Below, in pieces: positions 31,530 through 43,797 of a stretch of DNA of 64,000 bases. This DNA is from Megaustenia siamemsis. Its lineage: Eukaryota > Mollusca > Gastropoda > Stylommatophora > Ariophantidae. Positions within the stretch are counted from its first letter, which is position 1; every line of letters begins with the position of its first letter. A program made the translations under genes and the position numbers. Location of the stretch: positions 78,172,465-78,236,464 of the forward strand of contig JAVIAB010000124.1 in NCBI GenBank assembly GCA_032433765.1, written 5' to 3'. Under the pieces are notes generated by a model. That model saw nothing but the letters and a program-made list of their open reading frames with translations, ran no database searches and was not told where the DNA came from.

Positions 31530-32640
31530 CAGGGAATATTTATCATGTAGCAATAAAAGGAATACAAAATCTGTACATTTGAGCTTTATGAGATTGAAGA
31601 AATTTCATTGTTAGATAGAGCAGTGAAAGGCAAAATACTGAGATATAGAATATCAAAGAAACATTAATTACAAAATATATGAGGTGATCACACATAAAGC
31701 GTTTATAATCTTTAACAATTGAAATAGTGCACTGGACTGTTCATATAAACTGTTAGTGCTATTGTGTGGTGACTTTACTCAGACTGATGAAGTCAGGAAA
31801 TTTGGGATCAGTGCTTTTCTTTTGTGACTGCCATCTTTGTACTGAAAGCTCTTCTTTGTCACACAGATGTTTCAGCACTGTACATAACTTCACAACACCC
31901 GTGAAGGTGCAACAGGTAATTTAAGAAGTTTGGTAAATATTATTTCAACAATATGAAGAGTTTTATTCTTCATTCTATTGTCCACCTTCTATAGGGCTAG
32001 GCACATCATGATGATCTCAAAGATGTTTAAGGTCCATGTCTTTGTCGTGTGTGGTTTGAGATGATACTGTAAATAGTAGAAAGAATGCTTGTGTAGCTTG
32101 GAAATTTGATGACCAGACTCAGATTATGAAATTTACAATGGGTCTATGTTAAGTGGTGCACAAGGCATGCAGTTTACAAGCAGTAGTTGATAAACAGGGC
32201 TGCAGATCAATGTGAACATGACAGACACAATAACAAATGTATTATATTACAATTAGTTCAGATATTTAAAGGAGTGCAGTTTTACCTATTATGGATACAA
32301 ACACAAATAATAATAACAAACTCATATTTGCTGTCAGCTCTCTCAGCTTGTTAACATAATAAAGCTTGATCTATATATACACCACTGGATTCACCTGACT
32401 AGTCCTTCCAAGCAAGATTTGACTCGACTTTCTGTACATATGAAATCATTATTTGCTATCTTATTTCTCAGCACAATGTACAAATTGTAGCACTGATAAT
32501 TGGTCATATTCAGCAGTTTGTGTTATCTCACGTTGAGTGTTGTACAATCATTGTCCTGACATTGTAGGATTAATAATCTTGTAGTTTGTGTGTCATCCCT
32601 GAGATGAAAAAACGCTGCTTTTAGTTCAAGAAGGCTGTGA
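31530..32640. other. Unassigned intergenic DNA
   Basis: No repeat or gene feature was recognised. Confidence 0.3.
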
Positions 32641-33215
32641 AAGGCTTACTGAGCTGTTGGAGCATGACTCAGTCCCTTTCACCTGTGAATTGGTTGCTCT
32701 TTACTGACTGTGCCTCTCAAATAAAGATGCACATTCTCCTCAGTTTTTCTGCTGCTCAAAAATGTGGATATGTTGGAATACACTGGCAGTGCAGATCCAT
32801 TATGTGGAGGCAATGTAGCAATAAGTGATCTACAGTTTCTATATGGTTGCTGCAGTGCTTGCATTTTGATTCATGCAAGCGTTTCATCTGATTAGGTGTT
32901 CTTTGACAGGATATGTTTTTTTCTCAGTCATAAGACCATTCTCTGGTCTCTTCTTTTTAGCTGTCTAATTTGGTCATATTGGTGTGGTTTTATTAGACAT
33001 TTGAACAGTGGGTTGCTAGCTTTGGCAGTGGCCCAGTGATGCAGCCATTCTTGTTTGCCGATCTATTTAAATGTGTTGAAATTAGTGTGTGTTGGTAACT
33101 GAGGCAATGCTGCAACTAGTTTAGGTAACTTCTCTGTCTTTCTCATTTCCTGGGCTTCTAACATACCTGGGGATCCACTGCAGAATAACTTCCACATCAA
33201 AGAAAGTTGACAGCC
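32641..33215 (-). mobile_element. I-group LINE RNase H / C-terminal remnant
   Basis: Frameshifted minus-strand translation still shows the tail of an APE-RT-RNase H LINE: a GIPGNEK-like stretch near 33170, KQEWLHHWATAKASNPLFK, QIRQLKRRDQRMV and a terminal zinc-knuckle-like CKHCSNHIETVDHLLLHC. Many stops are present; it is dead. Confidence 0.7.
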
Positions 33216-33360
33216 GATTGGCTAAATAATGGAGATATGAGAAGATAATGCACAATGTATAAAGTCTGACTTTAAGTCAGAGAAAGCAGGAGTATGAAAA
33301 AAAAATTAAGTTTATGCAGTAAGAATGTCTTGAGTCATTGTACTTTTGTAATTTATTTTA

Positions 33361-33977
33361 AATTAGAATCAGAATAGCTAAAGCAGCAATGTCTTTCAGA
33401 AGCCTTGAAAAGTTGTGGAAATCAAAACTCATCAGCACAAACACAAAACTTAGGCTATTCAAATCAAATGTAATATCAACCCTCACGTATGCGTGTGAAA
33501 GCTGGAAAACAACAAGAGATATAGAAACAAAGTTGAACGCATTCGAAAATAAATGTCTAAGGAAAATACTTGGTATAACGTGGAACGAATTCAAAACAAA
33601 CGAGGAAATTAGAGAAATCGCCAATCAACCACTAATATCTTCAGTAATAAAGAAAAGACGATGGTCATATGTTGGACATGTGATGAGAAGAGATAATAAC
33701 CAAATAGCAAAGCAAGCCCTCATATGGGAAACATCAGGTAAGAGGAAAAGAGGAAGACCCAGGGAGACACTGAGAAGAACATTGATGAGAGAGGCCAGAG
33801 CAGCAGGAATCGGCTCCCTCAATGAGATAGAGCTGCTTGCACAGAACAGAGACAGATGGCGAGATTTGATAAAATATCTTTAAAAGAAAACTGCTAGAAC
33901 GAAAAATTTAGATAGGAGAAGGTGTATCTTGGTCTACGCCCTTTGGGCCGGTTACGGCTCGAAAGGTCAATAGATAG
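33361..33977 (+). mobile_element. RTE-like LINE (family G), 5'-truncated, 11-bp TSD
   Basis: It is bracketed by AATTTATTTTA at 33350-33360 and 33978-33988. It is nearly identical to 47530-48145 of the long copy. The terminal ORF is still open for 164 codons (33389-33883: RSLEKLWKSKL, AFENKCLRKILGI, WSYVGHVMRRDN, RDRWRDLIKYL), followed by the hairpin-bearing 3' UTR and (ATAG)n tail. Confidence 0.92.
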
Positions 33978-34040
33978 AATTTATTTTAGTGTAAGTGGGC
34001 AGTACTTAGGCATGGGAGTGCTGAAAAACAACTAAACAGC

Positions 34041-34515
34041 CGCAATAGCTCAGTGGTCAGTGAACTGGACTACAAAGGACAAGAAGTCGGGTTCGATCCC
34101 AACCGACTGCTTCTGTGTTCACCCAGCCTAAAATGGGTACCGGATTTTTTCTGGGAAAGTAAAGTGGCACTGGCGTAATACCGACAACATTACCCAAAAA
34201 ATCATGTGCAGAAGGTCTATAAAAATTATGATCACTAACACCATATTCTCTATACGCCACTTGGTGTGACGGGGCACTTTACTTTTAGCAAAGGACAAGA
34301 GGTAGGGTTCGATCCCAACCGACGGCTTCCGGTTCACCCAGCCTTAAATGGGTACCAGATTTTTTTCTGATAAAGTGAAGTGGCACAGGTGTAATACCGA
34401 CCACATTAGCCCAAAAATCATGTGCTGAAGGTCTGTAAAATTTATGGTCACTAACACCATATTCCCTATACACCACTTGGCATGATGGTGGCTCTTTACT
34501 TCTTTACTTTTTATT
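34041..34515 (+). repeat. Two SINE1 copies in direct tandem
   Basis: A full SINE1 (34041-34288, starting 'agccgcaatagctcagtggt') is followed at once by a second copy lacking the first 45 bases ('aaaggacaagaggtagggtt' onward) to 34515. Both end in the palindromic 3' block and TTTACT tail. The second begins exactly at an internal SINE position, which suggests slippage or unequal exchange between copies. Confidence 0.85.
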
Positions 34516-34860
34516 TGAAAACAAATGCCCCAGGAAAATACTTCGTATACCAAGGAATGAATGACTAGTGTTGAAAAAAGAGAAATGACAAAGCATTCAA
34601 AAATAACTATTATCAAGAGAAGAAGGTGGTCAAATGTTGGCCATGTGATGAGAAGAGACAACAAGAGACAACTCACTGTAGGCCATCCAAATGGGAAGAT
34701 AGTAAAATGAAAAAAAGGCTGACCAAAGAATCGCTAAAAAGAACATTGAGGCAAAAGGCAACAAAAGCAGGCATAAGTTCTCTCACCAAGGTTGAGAGGC
34801 TTGCTCAGAACAAGGACATGTGGCGAGATACAATGTGGGGTCTGACACTTAATAGCAAAA
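34516..34860 (+). mobile_element. Diverged RTE-like LINE C-terminus (related to family G)
   Basis: Frameshifted plus-strand translation resembles 47700-48045: ENKCPRKILRIPRNE, IIKRRRWSNVGHVMRRDN, then LAQNKDMWRDT. It is clearly more diverged than the other G copies. Confidence 0.7.
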
Positions 34861-35165
34861 ATTGTCGGACATAGAGAGGCCTTTTTTGGAATCCCCAGGG
34901 GAAGAGACAAAGAGGATGACCAAAATATTCTTGGCGAAGACAGGTGGAAGCAGAGATGAAATGAAGACCTGGAATGATCTTAAAAGAATTACAATAAACA
35001 GAATGGCTTGGAAAGTGATTGTTGAAGACGAATGCTCCACAGGGAGTTAAAATGTAGTAGAAAGAAGAGGAGAAGAAGAACAACAAAAAAAAAGAAGAGA
35101 GTATAGAATTGCTGCCCTATAAGCCATCTTTGGTTCAAAAGGACAAGTCCTTAGATAGAAGAAAG
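34861..35165 (+). mobile_element. RTE-like LINE 3' end (family H)
   Basis: It corresponds to 420-640 and to the rc of 49035-49215. MAWKVIVEDECSTGS is the terminal peptide. The 3' UTR has GCCCTATAAGCC and the hairpin AGCCA-TCTT-TGGTT, then a tail with TTAGATAGAAG. Confidence 0.8.
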
Positions 35166-35635
35166 TAGTTATGATGATTTCTTTCAATTTCGTTTGTTAC
35201 TCTTTTAACACAGAGAAGAATGAATACAATATCATAAAGTAGGTTTTATATTACAAATAATACTATTTTTAAAATGTTAATTTTGTATGTAGAGTTACTG
35301 GGGTCACTACAAATAGGTAAGTAGTTCTTTTTGATAAGAAGTATAGTTGTCTTTGAATATACATAGCAATGCTAGAGCAAATATCTGACATTGAAGTAGT
35401 GAAACCTTCAATAAGTGATCACTAGGTTTAGGAGGGAGGAATCAATGGGGAAGGCTAACATATTGTGAATGCACCTGCAACAATAGCACACCATACACGC
35501 TATCATAGACCTTCAAATATATTTAAACTCACACTTGAAGTGTTGCAGCTGATTAAATACTGTGTGTCATTTAATATTGTTCTATTTTCAACTTCATATA
35601 AAATGAAGTCTATACAGTTATCTATTATTTCTGCT
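35166..35635. other. Unassigned DNA
   Basis: No feature was recognised. Confidence 0.3.
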
Positions 35636-36250
35636 GTTGACTTCTTACCAAAATATTCTCTTGTTTAGTATCTTTTGTTTCCCTCTATTAATTCTTCCCC
35701 TAATTTTTCCAATTACCACAATATATTTGAGCTGTTTCCTTCTCATTGCACAGCCAAAAAATTAAAATTGTTTCATTTCAATCTGATATTAGCAATAAGA
35801 TTCCTTTTTTCTTTGGCCTCTTTTAGAACACTCTGAACTCTGTTGTCAATGATGTGTTGAGAATTATTTTTTCTATTCTTTGGAATGCAGCTTTTGCCTG
35901 AGCTATTTGCACTTCACTATAAAATATACATATAAGTTATACATCTATGGTCTGAAGTTAATAAATCTGGTGATTGTACACATCCATGCCAAACACCTTG
36001 TTTGATGTTTTGCAATATTCCCAAATTATTTCTACTTATTATGGCTTTTGTTACATATTAAGTTCCTTATTAATCTCAGATTAATGCTGTCAACATTTAG
36101 ATTATGCAAATTGTGATCTTTTACTTTATCAAATGCTTTGGTGTATTCTATAATACATAAGCACATATGTTCTTTTACTTCTATGGTTCTTTCTACCAAT
36201 GTGCTTATGGTACAGGTATTGTTCATACCTTTACCTTCAGCTTTCAATTA
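35636..36250 (-). mobile_element. RTE-like LINE (family B), internally deleted
   Basis: The minus strand carries the 3' part (35636-35950) joined to an RT piece (35951-36250: KGMNNTCTISTLVERTIEVK and YTKAFDKVKD). The DNA between these parts, which should encode YADD, is shortened. Confidence 0.75.
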
Positions 36251-37061
36251 TTATTACAGATATAAGTTATTGCACCAAATTTTGTCATGACAAATCTTAG
36301 AAATAATAAAAAAAAATGTTCTTTATAATTACTGCAAGCACATAAAATTGCATTTGTACATGTTCTAAGTAAGATTTATTTATTATTGCCAAATTTGTTT
36401 TCAGATCTCTTACAAAAATACTACAGTATCAGACTTATATCACAATATTATTCTCTGGCCATAAAAATGTGAACTTGAGAAATATTTAGGTTTGCTATTA
36501 CTGTAAGTCTGTATCAAATGACATTACTATAAGCATGTAAATAAATGTCCCAACAAATTAAACATTTTTCACATAATGATTCAGAACTGCAGTAATTGAC
36601 AGTCATTACTTTCATTTTGAATATTCACTAATTTTGCTATAACTTGACTTATTTTAGATTTTTAAAAAAAAATGTCCTTTATGTTGATATTTATACATGA
36701 TTTTATGAGTATGGAAGATTCTGTTTCCTCCTTTCAGTTGGGAGTGTGAGTAGTGTAGTGGATAGTAAGCTATCTTCATGATCATTGGTTTAGTCCCTGT
36801 TCAGCACTGTTTATTTGACCCAGATGTGTATTTGTTTTCAAGTAGAAGTACTTCCATTAGGGAAGGTAGTAAAAAAAGAGCACATCTTTAAGATACATAT
36901 TTATATGTACTGACTTAGTTTTGTGAAGTTAAAACCGTCATCTGACAATGGCATTGTATGCTGAGAGGTTATCTTTGTATTTTAGAAACTATTGTAATCT
37001 GACATATATAAAACTGCTGGCCACCATTAGTATATATTTGTTTTTTTAACTGATTCAATTA
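36251..37061. other. AT-rich DNA with one possible SINE head
   Basis: A degenerate tRNA-like segment begins at about 36740 ('gggagtgtgagtagtgtagt'). Nothing else is recognised. Confidence 0.3.
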
Positions 37062-37330
37062 TTACATGTACATCACACAAATCACATATTACATGTACAT
37101 CACACAAATCAAATATTACATGTACATCACACAAATCAAATATTACATGTACATCACACAAATTAAATATTATACATACACCAAACAAATTTCTAAAAAT
37201 ACAAAATTATTACATAAACATCACATAATTTAAAAGTAATAAATACACATCAGAAAAATCAAAAGTATTACACATACATCACACAATTTAAATATATTAC
37301 ATTGACATAATACAAATGTACATATTTACT
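37062..37330. repeat. 27-bp tandem repeat, decaying to the right
   Basis: The unit is 'atattacatgtacatcacac' plus 'aaatcaa'. About four good copies (37062-37170) are followed by several increasingly diverged ones. Confidence 0.85.
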
Positions 37331-37369
37331 TAACTCATAATATCCATGTTACAATAAAAAGAGATTCTT

Positions 37370-37760
37370 TCTTCTTAGTGTTCACCCAATAAGTGGGTGT
37401 GGATGTGTTGTTGACAAAGCTGCAACATCTGCTCCTCTCAGCCCAACACATCTGACATGGGAAGGATTTGCTTTACAATTGTATCCAGCCTCTGGCCATT
37501 ATGGCCTATTATTTTAGACTTTTAACTGCCAAGAATTCTATAACATGTGTGAGTGTACACAGGGCCTCCTGTTTGTCACAGTTATCCAAGAGGACTAGAC
37601 ATAGGATTTCATTACCTGGACATCAGGGGAGGGTAAAGACATAAAAAAAACCAAGAATTCAATTAACAAAAAGAAATTCTCACAGCCAGTGGTGGGGACT
37701 GAACCTAGGACCTTCCTGTCCAAAGACAGATGACCTACCTCTAAACCACCAAGTCCCTAT
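37370..37760 (-). repeat. SINE2 copy
   Basis: On the minus strand the head is 'agggacttggtggtttagag', B-box-like 'taggttcagtcccc'. The body includes 'ggacctcctgt'-like and 'cttggcagttaaaagtc' segments, shared with 38525-38946. Confidence 0.75.
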
Positions 37761-37964
37761 TCACAACAAAACATGTTTATGTTATGAAGAAACCATGGAT
37801 TCAAAGTGAAAAATTCCCATTGTCTGTGACAGGACAAGAAACTGGGGGCTTCCTGTCCAGAGGTTGATATCTTTACCTCTAGTCTCAACCACCCAGTTCA
37901 TCAAATAAAAAGAGATAAGTTAGGGTTTAATTGCTCCAAGTTATTATCTCATCTTGGAAGGAGG

Positions 37965-38395
37965 TGGGGGGGGGGGGGGGGGGGCTGGATAGTGTAGCAT
38001 TAGAAAGTTGGCCTCAGAAAAGGAAGGGCCCTGGTTCAAAACCCATCCATGGTGGTGGTGATTTAAAAAAAATAGGAAAAATTAACCTGTGGTTTCTTCA
38101 TGCCATTACCCTCCCCTGATCTCCTGGAGAGTGAGATCTGATGTCTAGCCCTCTCAGATAACAGCAATAAACAGGAGGTCCCATGTTCAATTGTGCACAT
38201 TAAAGAACTCTTGGCAGTTAAAATATAAAAAAAAACAGTATGCCATAAATTTGGCTGCTGCTCAGAAAAAATTGTAATCAAAAGCCTACCCAACCATGGA
38301 TTAGACCAGGATTCTTCTTGGATTTTCTCAAGATCCTTGAGGAGGATATCGGAGCACGCATGGATTCCCCCAGCATGCAGTGATGATGATCCCAA
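37965..38395 (+). repeat. Poly-G run and a SINE2-related copy in plus orientation
   Basis: A run of about 18 G (37967-37984) precedes 'gctggatagtgtagcattag', the B-box-like 'ccctggttcaaaaccc', and a body (tggtttcttcatgccattac) in the opposite orientation to the two neighbouring SINE2 copies. Confidence 0.65.
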
Positions 38396-38524
38396 CAACA
38401 ACAACAATTATATTATCTAATTTCTGTGAATTATTTGTGATGTCCCTAAAACCCCTAATAAAACTTTATAATTTTTAAAAGAATCTGACAGGTAACTTTC
38501 ACATTGTGAATTCACATTTCACAT

Positions 38525-38946
38525 TCTCTTCTTCTTAGAATTCACCCGTTTAGTGGGCATGGATGCATTGTATCGCTAGTTTATGGCAATGCTGGAATAT
38601 CTGTGCCTTCTGGCTTGACACATCCCTCTTTGGGATTGATTAGTAGATTTTTTGCTTAACAATTTGTGCCTGGACAGTGGCATTTTTTGCCTACTCTTTT
38701 CAATTTGAACTACCAAGGATTCTTTAATGTGAGCAAGTGCACACGGAACCTCCTGTTTTCTGTCATTTTCCAAGTAGGCTAGACATCGAATCTCACTACC
38801 CAAAGACCAGGGGAGGGTAATGGCATGAAGAAACCATGAATTCCATTAAAAAAAAAGGTTAAATTTCCACCGCCAGTGGTGGGGATCGAACCCAGGACCT
38901 TCTTGTCCAGAGGCCGCTGTCTTACCTCTAGACCCCCCAGTCCCTG
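38525..38946 (-). repeat. SINE2 reference copy
   Basis: The minus-strand head is 'gggactggggggtctagagg' with B box 'gggttcgatcccc'. It is followed by a long body ending near 'gggtgaattctaagaagaag'. At about 420 bp it is the most complete member. Other members are at 15290, 27641, 37370, 37965, 54930 and 56410. Confidence 0.8.
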
Positions 38947-39239
38947 TTCACATCAAAACATATGTTTATGTCTGAAATTCCTTCAAGTTATTTTGTTATT
39001 GGTATATTTTGTTTGTAATGTTTAACATTCAAACATTTTGAAAAAAACATCAATCCTTCAATTTTAATGCTTAAACAAGACTATGAGAAAACTTACTACT
39101 TACTTTACTAAGTAGTATGACTTCCATGGAAAGCAGCAATTAAAGTTTGCATTTACTGACATTTTAATGATTACTTGCTGAAGATACTTGTGCATTGCAT
39201 GACAATCTGTTATCACAATGATGATACGGATATCATTAT

Positions 39240-39775
39240 CATCATCAAATATTATGCCTGCTGGTAATCATATTTCCCCACAACCTTCTATCTCTAGAGC
39301 TGTTTATCAATTCTATTGTTGATTTCTTATCAAACCATTCCCTTAAACTGGCTTGAATTTGTCCAAATGTCACCATATATTCTAGTTGCTCCCTTCTAAT
39401 TTACATGGCAAAAAAATTATTGTTTCCTTCTTGTATTGGAAATTAGCTTTATTTTTGCTTTGGTCTCTTTTAGAACATCCTTAATACTCTGTTTAGCTTT
39501 TTAGTCCATGGTATTTTCAAAATTCTTCCAAAAACCCACATTTCTGTGGCCTCCAACAATTTTTTTGTCTGTTGTCCTGGATTCACATCCAAACTCCAAG
39601 GCTGACTCCACATAAAACTGCAGAACTTTTCTTATTTTCATTGACACAAATAGATTGCATATCTTTCTCACTCTTTGAAATGTAGCTTTTGTCTGAGCGA
39701 TTCTGTATGTCACTTCAATTGTACATCTACCATCTGAAATTAACACCATTCCCACTTTTTAAATTCATTGACCTT
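39240..39775 (-). mobile_element. RTE-like LINE (family B), 3' part, interrupted
   Basis: The minus strand matches 2920-3476, with many stops. The matching RT portion resumes at 40790-41085 beyond a family H insert. Confidence 0.75.
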
Positions 39776-40785
39776 TTTAATACTGTCCCATTTTTTCTTT
39801 ACTTGTGCATTTAGAACAAATCTTTTCTTTGTTGCAACCACATCTGTCTTTTTTGCTGTTGAGTCTATGGCCTTTATTTTTACTTTCCAATGTCAATCAT
39901 TTCTTCTTCTTCTGCCCTTCAGCTAACTGTGGAGCAGAAGTCTTCAACAAACACTTTCCAAGTCATTCTGTTTCTTGCCATTCTTTTAAGATCAAACCAT
40001 GTCTTTCCCAACATCTTCATCTCTGCTTCAATCTGTCTTCTCCAAGAATATTTTGGTCATCCTCTTTGTCTCTTCTCCTGGGGATTAATGAAAAAAAAAT
40101 GTCCTGTCGTGTAATACTTTCAGTTTGCTTCCACAGTGTGTTTGTCTACAGTGCCTTTGTCTACATTGTATCTGTTTGTCCACAATTATTTGACTGAAAC
40201 TTTCCCATAATTTTACGTTAGTGATTTTGTCCTGCCATTTCCATCCTTTTATTCATTTCAAACATCCATTAATGAAGGTCTGTATCTTTGTGAATATCAT
40301 TTTTGTTGATCTCCATGTTTCACAGCTATATAATATAGGACTGATTTAATATTGCAGTTAAAATTGTTATTTTTGTATTTAATGTAATTTCTTTGGATTT
40401 CTATATGTTTAGTGCAACAAAAGCTCCTCTTGTGTTTTGTTTCCTTATTTTGGCATCTTTTTATAATCTATGAATCAGATTTAAAGTGGGGACTGTAGTT
40501 CCAAGCTTTGTTCACCTATTATACTTAAGGTAGTTATTTGATCAGTGCATCATGTGTTTTTCCTAAAACCCACTTGTTCATCTCTTAAATGTTTTTCTAA
40601 GGCCTCCTTTAGTCTCTCCAGAATGATTCTGCTTAGTATTTTTCCAGGCACTGATAGCAGCATAATTCCCCTGTATTTTTTTTACTCCTGTAAACTTCCA
40701 CTCTTTGGTAATTAGTTCAGATAATCTATATGATCTCACTAAACATATGAAATAAATCTGGTAATAGTTACCTAACACTTTGTTT
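39776..40785 (-). mobile_element. RTE-like LINE (family H) nested in family B
   Basis: 39900-40120 matches the 49035-49215 terminus. 40480-40785 matches the RT block around 49870-50060 ('cagaatgattctgcttagta', 'ataattcccctgta'). It lies between the two halves of a family B copy in the same orientation. Heavily mutated. Confidence 0.7.
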
Positions 40786-40789
40786 TATT

Positions 40790-41085
40790 ATTTATTGAGT
40801 TGGCTGTACATGTTTGATGTTGACGTTTATGCTTCCTAAAATTTTGATTATTTCTTAATGATTTACTTTGTGAAATACTTTGGTGTTGTCTATAAACATA
40901 AGTATAGATCTGTTCTTTGGCTTTTTCTAATAATGAACTTATTATGTATACATATATTATGTATTATTATTGTGTTGTTTGTATCTTTACTTCCAACAAA
41001 TCCACACTATTCATCACTAATTTCTGGTTTATCTTGTTTCTCTCTCTTTGCATGATTCCTAGTAACATCATAGAGGCACAAAGAA
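40790..41085 (-). mobile_element. RTE-like LINE (family B), RT part
   Basis: It aligns to the rc of about 2290-2500 of the B copy at 1900-3476 ('aatactttggtgttgtctat' is the YTKAFDK region). It continues the copy at 39240-39775. Confidence 0.7.
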
Positions 41086-41159
41086 GCAGCACCATAAGTT
41101 AAATCCCTTAGTAATTAGTATGAAAATTACTAAAAAAAGAGTCTAGTTAATAACAAAGG

Positions 41160-41297
41160 CTGATGGAAAGATTTGATAAAATATCTTTAAAAGAATTAAA
41201 AACTGCTAGAACAAAAATTCAGATAAGAGAAGGAGTATATTGGTCTACGCCCTATGGGCCAGCTATGGCTTGAAAGGTCAATAGATAGATAGATGTC
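41160..41297 (+). mobile_element. RTE-like LINE 3' tip (family G)
   Basis: It starts in the final codons ('gatttgataaaatatcttta') and runs through the 3' UTR to the (ATAG)n tail. The terminal hairpin is GCCA-GCTA-TGGC, a compensated variant of the GCCG-GTTA-CGGC seen in other copies. Confidence 0.88.
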
Positions 41298-41599
41298 CGT
41301 CAGTGTGTGGAGACTGATTCTAGTTTTGTGTTCATTTGTTATTCTTCGGTCTCTCCCCAAATAGCGTTCTTTTCTGGCTTCTCCAATTTTGATTTAAAGT
41401 TTATACAGTCTGGTATATGACTGTAGATTCATGATCAATGATTGGATGATTAGCTCACCCTACCTCACTGAGGACATTCAGAATATCTGCAGCTCATTCT
41501 GTTAGCTCATTCATTTCCTTTCAAGCCCAAATGTCCAGGGACGAAAATGAAGTAGATCCCAGTCAGTGCTAAGTTCTTTAGTGATACCAACCACCGTCT

Positions 41600-41990
41600 T
41601 TGAGTCCAGCCCCCTTAGATTTTCCTGAGCATGCTCATTGAGTCATTCAGAAAACATAAATGAGCAAAAGGTTGTGTTTCTAGCCAGGCCATCACTTTAG
41701 TTACTGCCCTGATCTCCGTGGTCAAACTATTTGTAGTTACTGTGTAAGTCTTGCTCTCTTCCTTTACTGTTCTTTCTTTGACCTGAGCCATGAAGGTCCA
41801 TGAGCTGAGATTGTGCTGAACAAAAGACATATCAATGTCGATGACAGTAGCACTCTCAGGTGAATTCACATAGATCAAGGCCTGCACCTCTACAAACACA
41901 AGGTTTCGTTGTCTACATGCTCTGTTCAAAGTGATGTAAGCCACAAAAGGGCACAGAGCACTCTCTGCTGGCACCCATATCCACTCTTCC
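41600..41990 (-). mobile_element. I-group LINE (family D) RNase H fragment
   Basis: Minus-strand translation has HNLSSWTFMAQVKERTVKEE, NSLTTEIRAVTKVMAWLE and LCFLNDSMSMLRKI, parallel to the RNase H of 13418-14875 (SAWAFTA, MTMEVMAVTKAFKWLE, SDSMSMIKK). It is truncated and mutated (Asp to Asn at LND). Confidence 0.8.
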
Positions 41991-42049
41991 CAGGGATCAA
42001 TATAAAATTATTTCAAAATAAACTAGAATATAATCAAAACATAATGTAA

Positions 42050-43270
42050 TGACCAAACTATTGGAAGCAGCCCCCAAATGAGTGCACATTTCACCATAAG
42101 GTGCAAGAACAGAAATAATGAATAAGCAAATTAAGAGGAAGAAAATGAATAACTACCTTTTGCAGATGATACAAATGTAATACATGAAAATATAGACACA
42201 CTGCATCACCACAAGGGTGTTCTGGTTACATTAACACTTTACATAGATGTAACATCAAATACGAAGATGGCACTATATAACACAGCATTCCTCCCAACAC
42301 TCTGCTACCAAAGCCCAAATTGGGCATTAGCGGGAAAAAAATGTTTACAAATTGTCACATATTAGATGAGATGCCTAAGACAAAAATCATGACAAGAGTC
42401 AGAATTATATAAGGAAAAAAGTTGGATTAACACCAGTGCTGGACCATTTTAAGAAATAATAGATCAAATGGTCTGGGCATGTATCCTCCAGACAGCATCC
42501 ATCAAAGTGCTTAAACATTCAGAAACTAAGGGAAGAAAAGAGAAAGTAGACTCAGAAAATAATGGATTAGTGAAATAGCAGACATCATGAGGAGCACCAT
42601 CAGGAGACACATGACAGAGCCAGAACCCAAACATTACATTTCCTTCAATAAGAAAAGCAAAAAAAGCAGTGGAAATTAAAGTTCAATATTGCACAATGGC
42701 ACTCAATTGTCTCAGCTTAGCTTGTCACAGGTACAACATGAAAATCAGGACAAACAAACAGATGTAGACAAATAGAGATAGGTTTATCACGTTGCCATGA
42801 AATATTAGCTGTACATGTCCTAGAATTCAAGTTCATGGATCCATTTTTATAGAGGATTAAAAAATCAACAGAGACATGGGAATAGATTGTTAGACAGCCA
42901 ACACACTGGCATACTTTCTATCAACATTACTGAAACAACCAAACATTAAAATGGTCAATGATAAATAGTATACTCTTATAATCTTTCTGCTATCAATGTT
43001 AAACATGGTCTCTATCTATGAATCTAAGATGCACAATGAAGGTTTATATGAGAAATGAGACACCTCACAACAAACACAAAAATGCATTAAGTGGTTAGGT
43101 CATCTCATGAGAATGGTATCTAACCATCTACTTCTATGCACCTATAGAAGCCAACATGGCTTCAGGCACAAGGGAGACTACAAATGATAGACAAAAGCCA
43201 CATGTCTTGGCTGCATTAGCTACCAAGGGCCAGTGAATACAAACTGTCTCAGAATAGACGCCAGTAGCTT
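42050..43270 (+). mobile_element. LINE post-RT remnants (two decayed fragments)
   Basis: 42250-42650 translates with stops as AFLPTLCYQSPNWALAGKK, MRCLRQKS, TSAGPF and MVWACILQ, the degraded pattern of LPTLxYGSExW..MRxLRK..TPVLDHI..WFGHV. 43040-43260 gives KCIKWLGHLMRMVSNHLL followed by GFRHKGD, again the terminal LINE block. The family is unassigned. Confidence 0.6.
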
Positions 43271-43534
43271 CCAACAACATTTCACAGCATATGTGCATAG
43301 GACAAGATAAAACAAGATGTTTCTTCTATTAATGCATGTTTTTTTCCCACTTTTATATTTATTTCTTTGATCTCAGCTATCATTTCCCTTTGCTTTAACA
43401 AACTGATAACAGAAAACAGAGAAATTATAAATATATTTTCTCTTATATTCTTGCAATACTCCACAATAACATATATATCAGCGATCATAATAGATGTCTT
43501 TACTTTGAAGTAGACTGCAATGTATCATTTGTTG

Positions 43535-43540
43535 TTTATT
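43535..43540 (-). terminator. Candidate polyadenylation signal of DAAM
   Basis: AATAAA on the gene strand lies 112 bp past the DAAM stop codon. No competing signal of better context was noticed between it and the stop. Confidence 0.5.
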
Positions 43541-43651
43541 CTTAAATGCTACATCCTTTTGTATATAAGATACTACTAGGCTCTCACAGCCATAGTTTTC
43601 TTCAATAAAATATTGGTGTTCTCTGAGGGTAGATTTTTGTGGACAACAGTC

Positions 43652-43797
43652 TCATGATTTTGTGACACTGCCTTGGCGTTCCCTAGAGAAGTCTGCTGCA
43701 TTGTTAGCTCGTCGCCTGTTACGCTTGGCAAGTTTGGCCATATCTTCTCCAAATACATCTCCTGTCCTCAGGGCGGATATTAGATCATCAAATTCAC
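43652..43797 (-). CDS. DAAM: DAAM formin, last coding exon (DAD-like tail, stop)
   Basis: This exon begins after the acceptor tctttcaaag (ag at 43799-43798) and completes the glycine codon split from the preceding exon. It reads GEFDDLISALRTGDVF, then EDMAKLAKRNRRRA, and ends FSRERQGSVTKS before TGA (43654-43652). From family knowledge, vertebrate DAAM1 ends with GEFDDLVSALRSGEVF, a basic KRNRKR stretch and a short tail. The amphipathic helix plus basic cluster is the Diaphanous autoregulatory domain, which folds back on the N-terminal inhibitory domain until Dishevelled or Rho signalling releases it. It is separated from the previous exon by a 9.9 kb intron full of LINEs. Confidence 0.93.
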
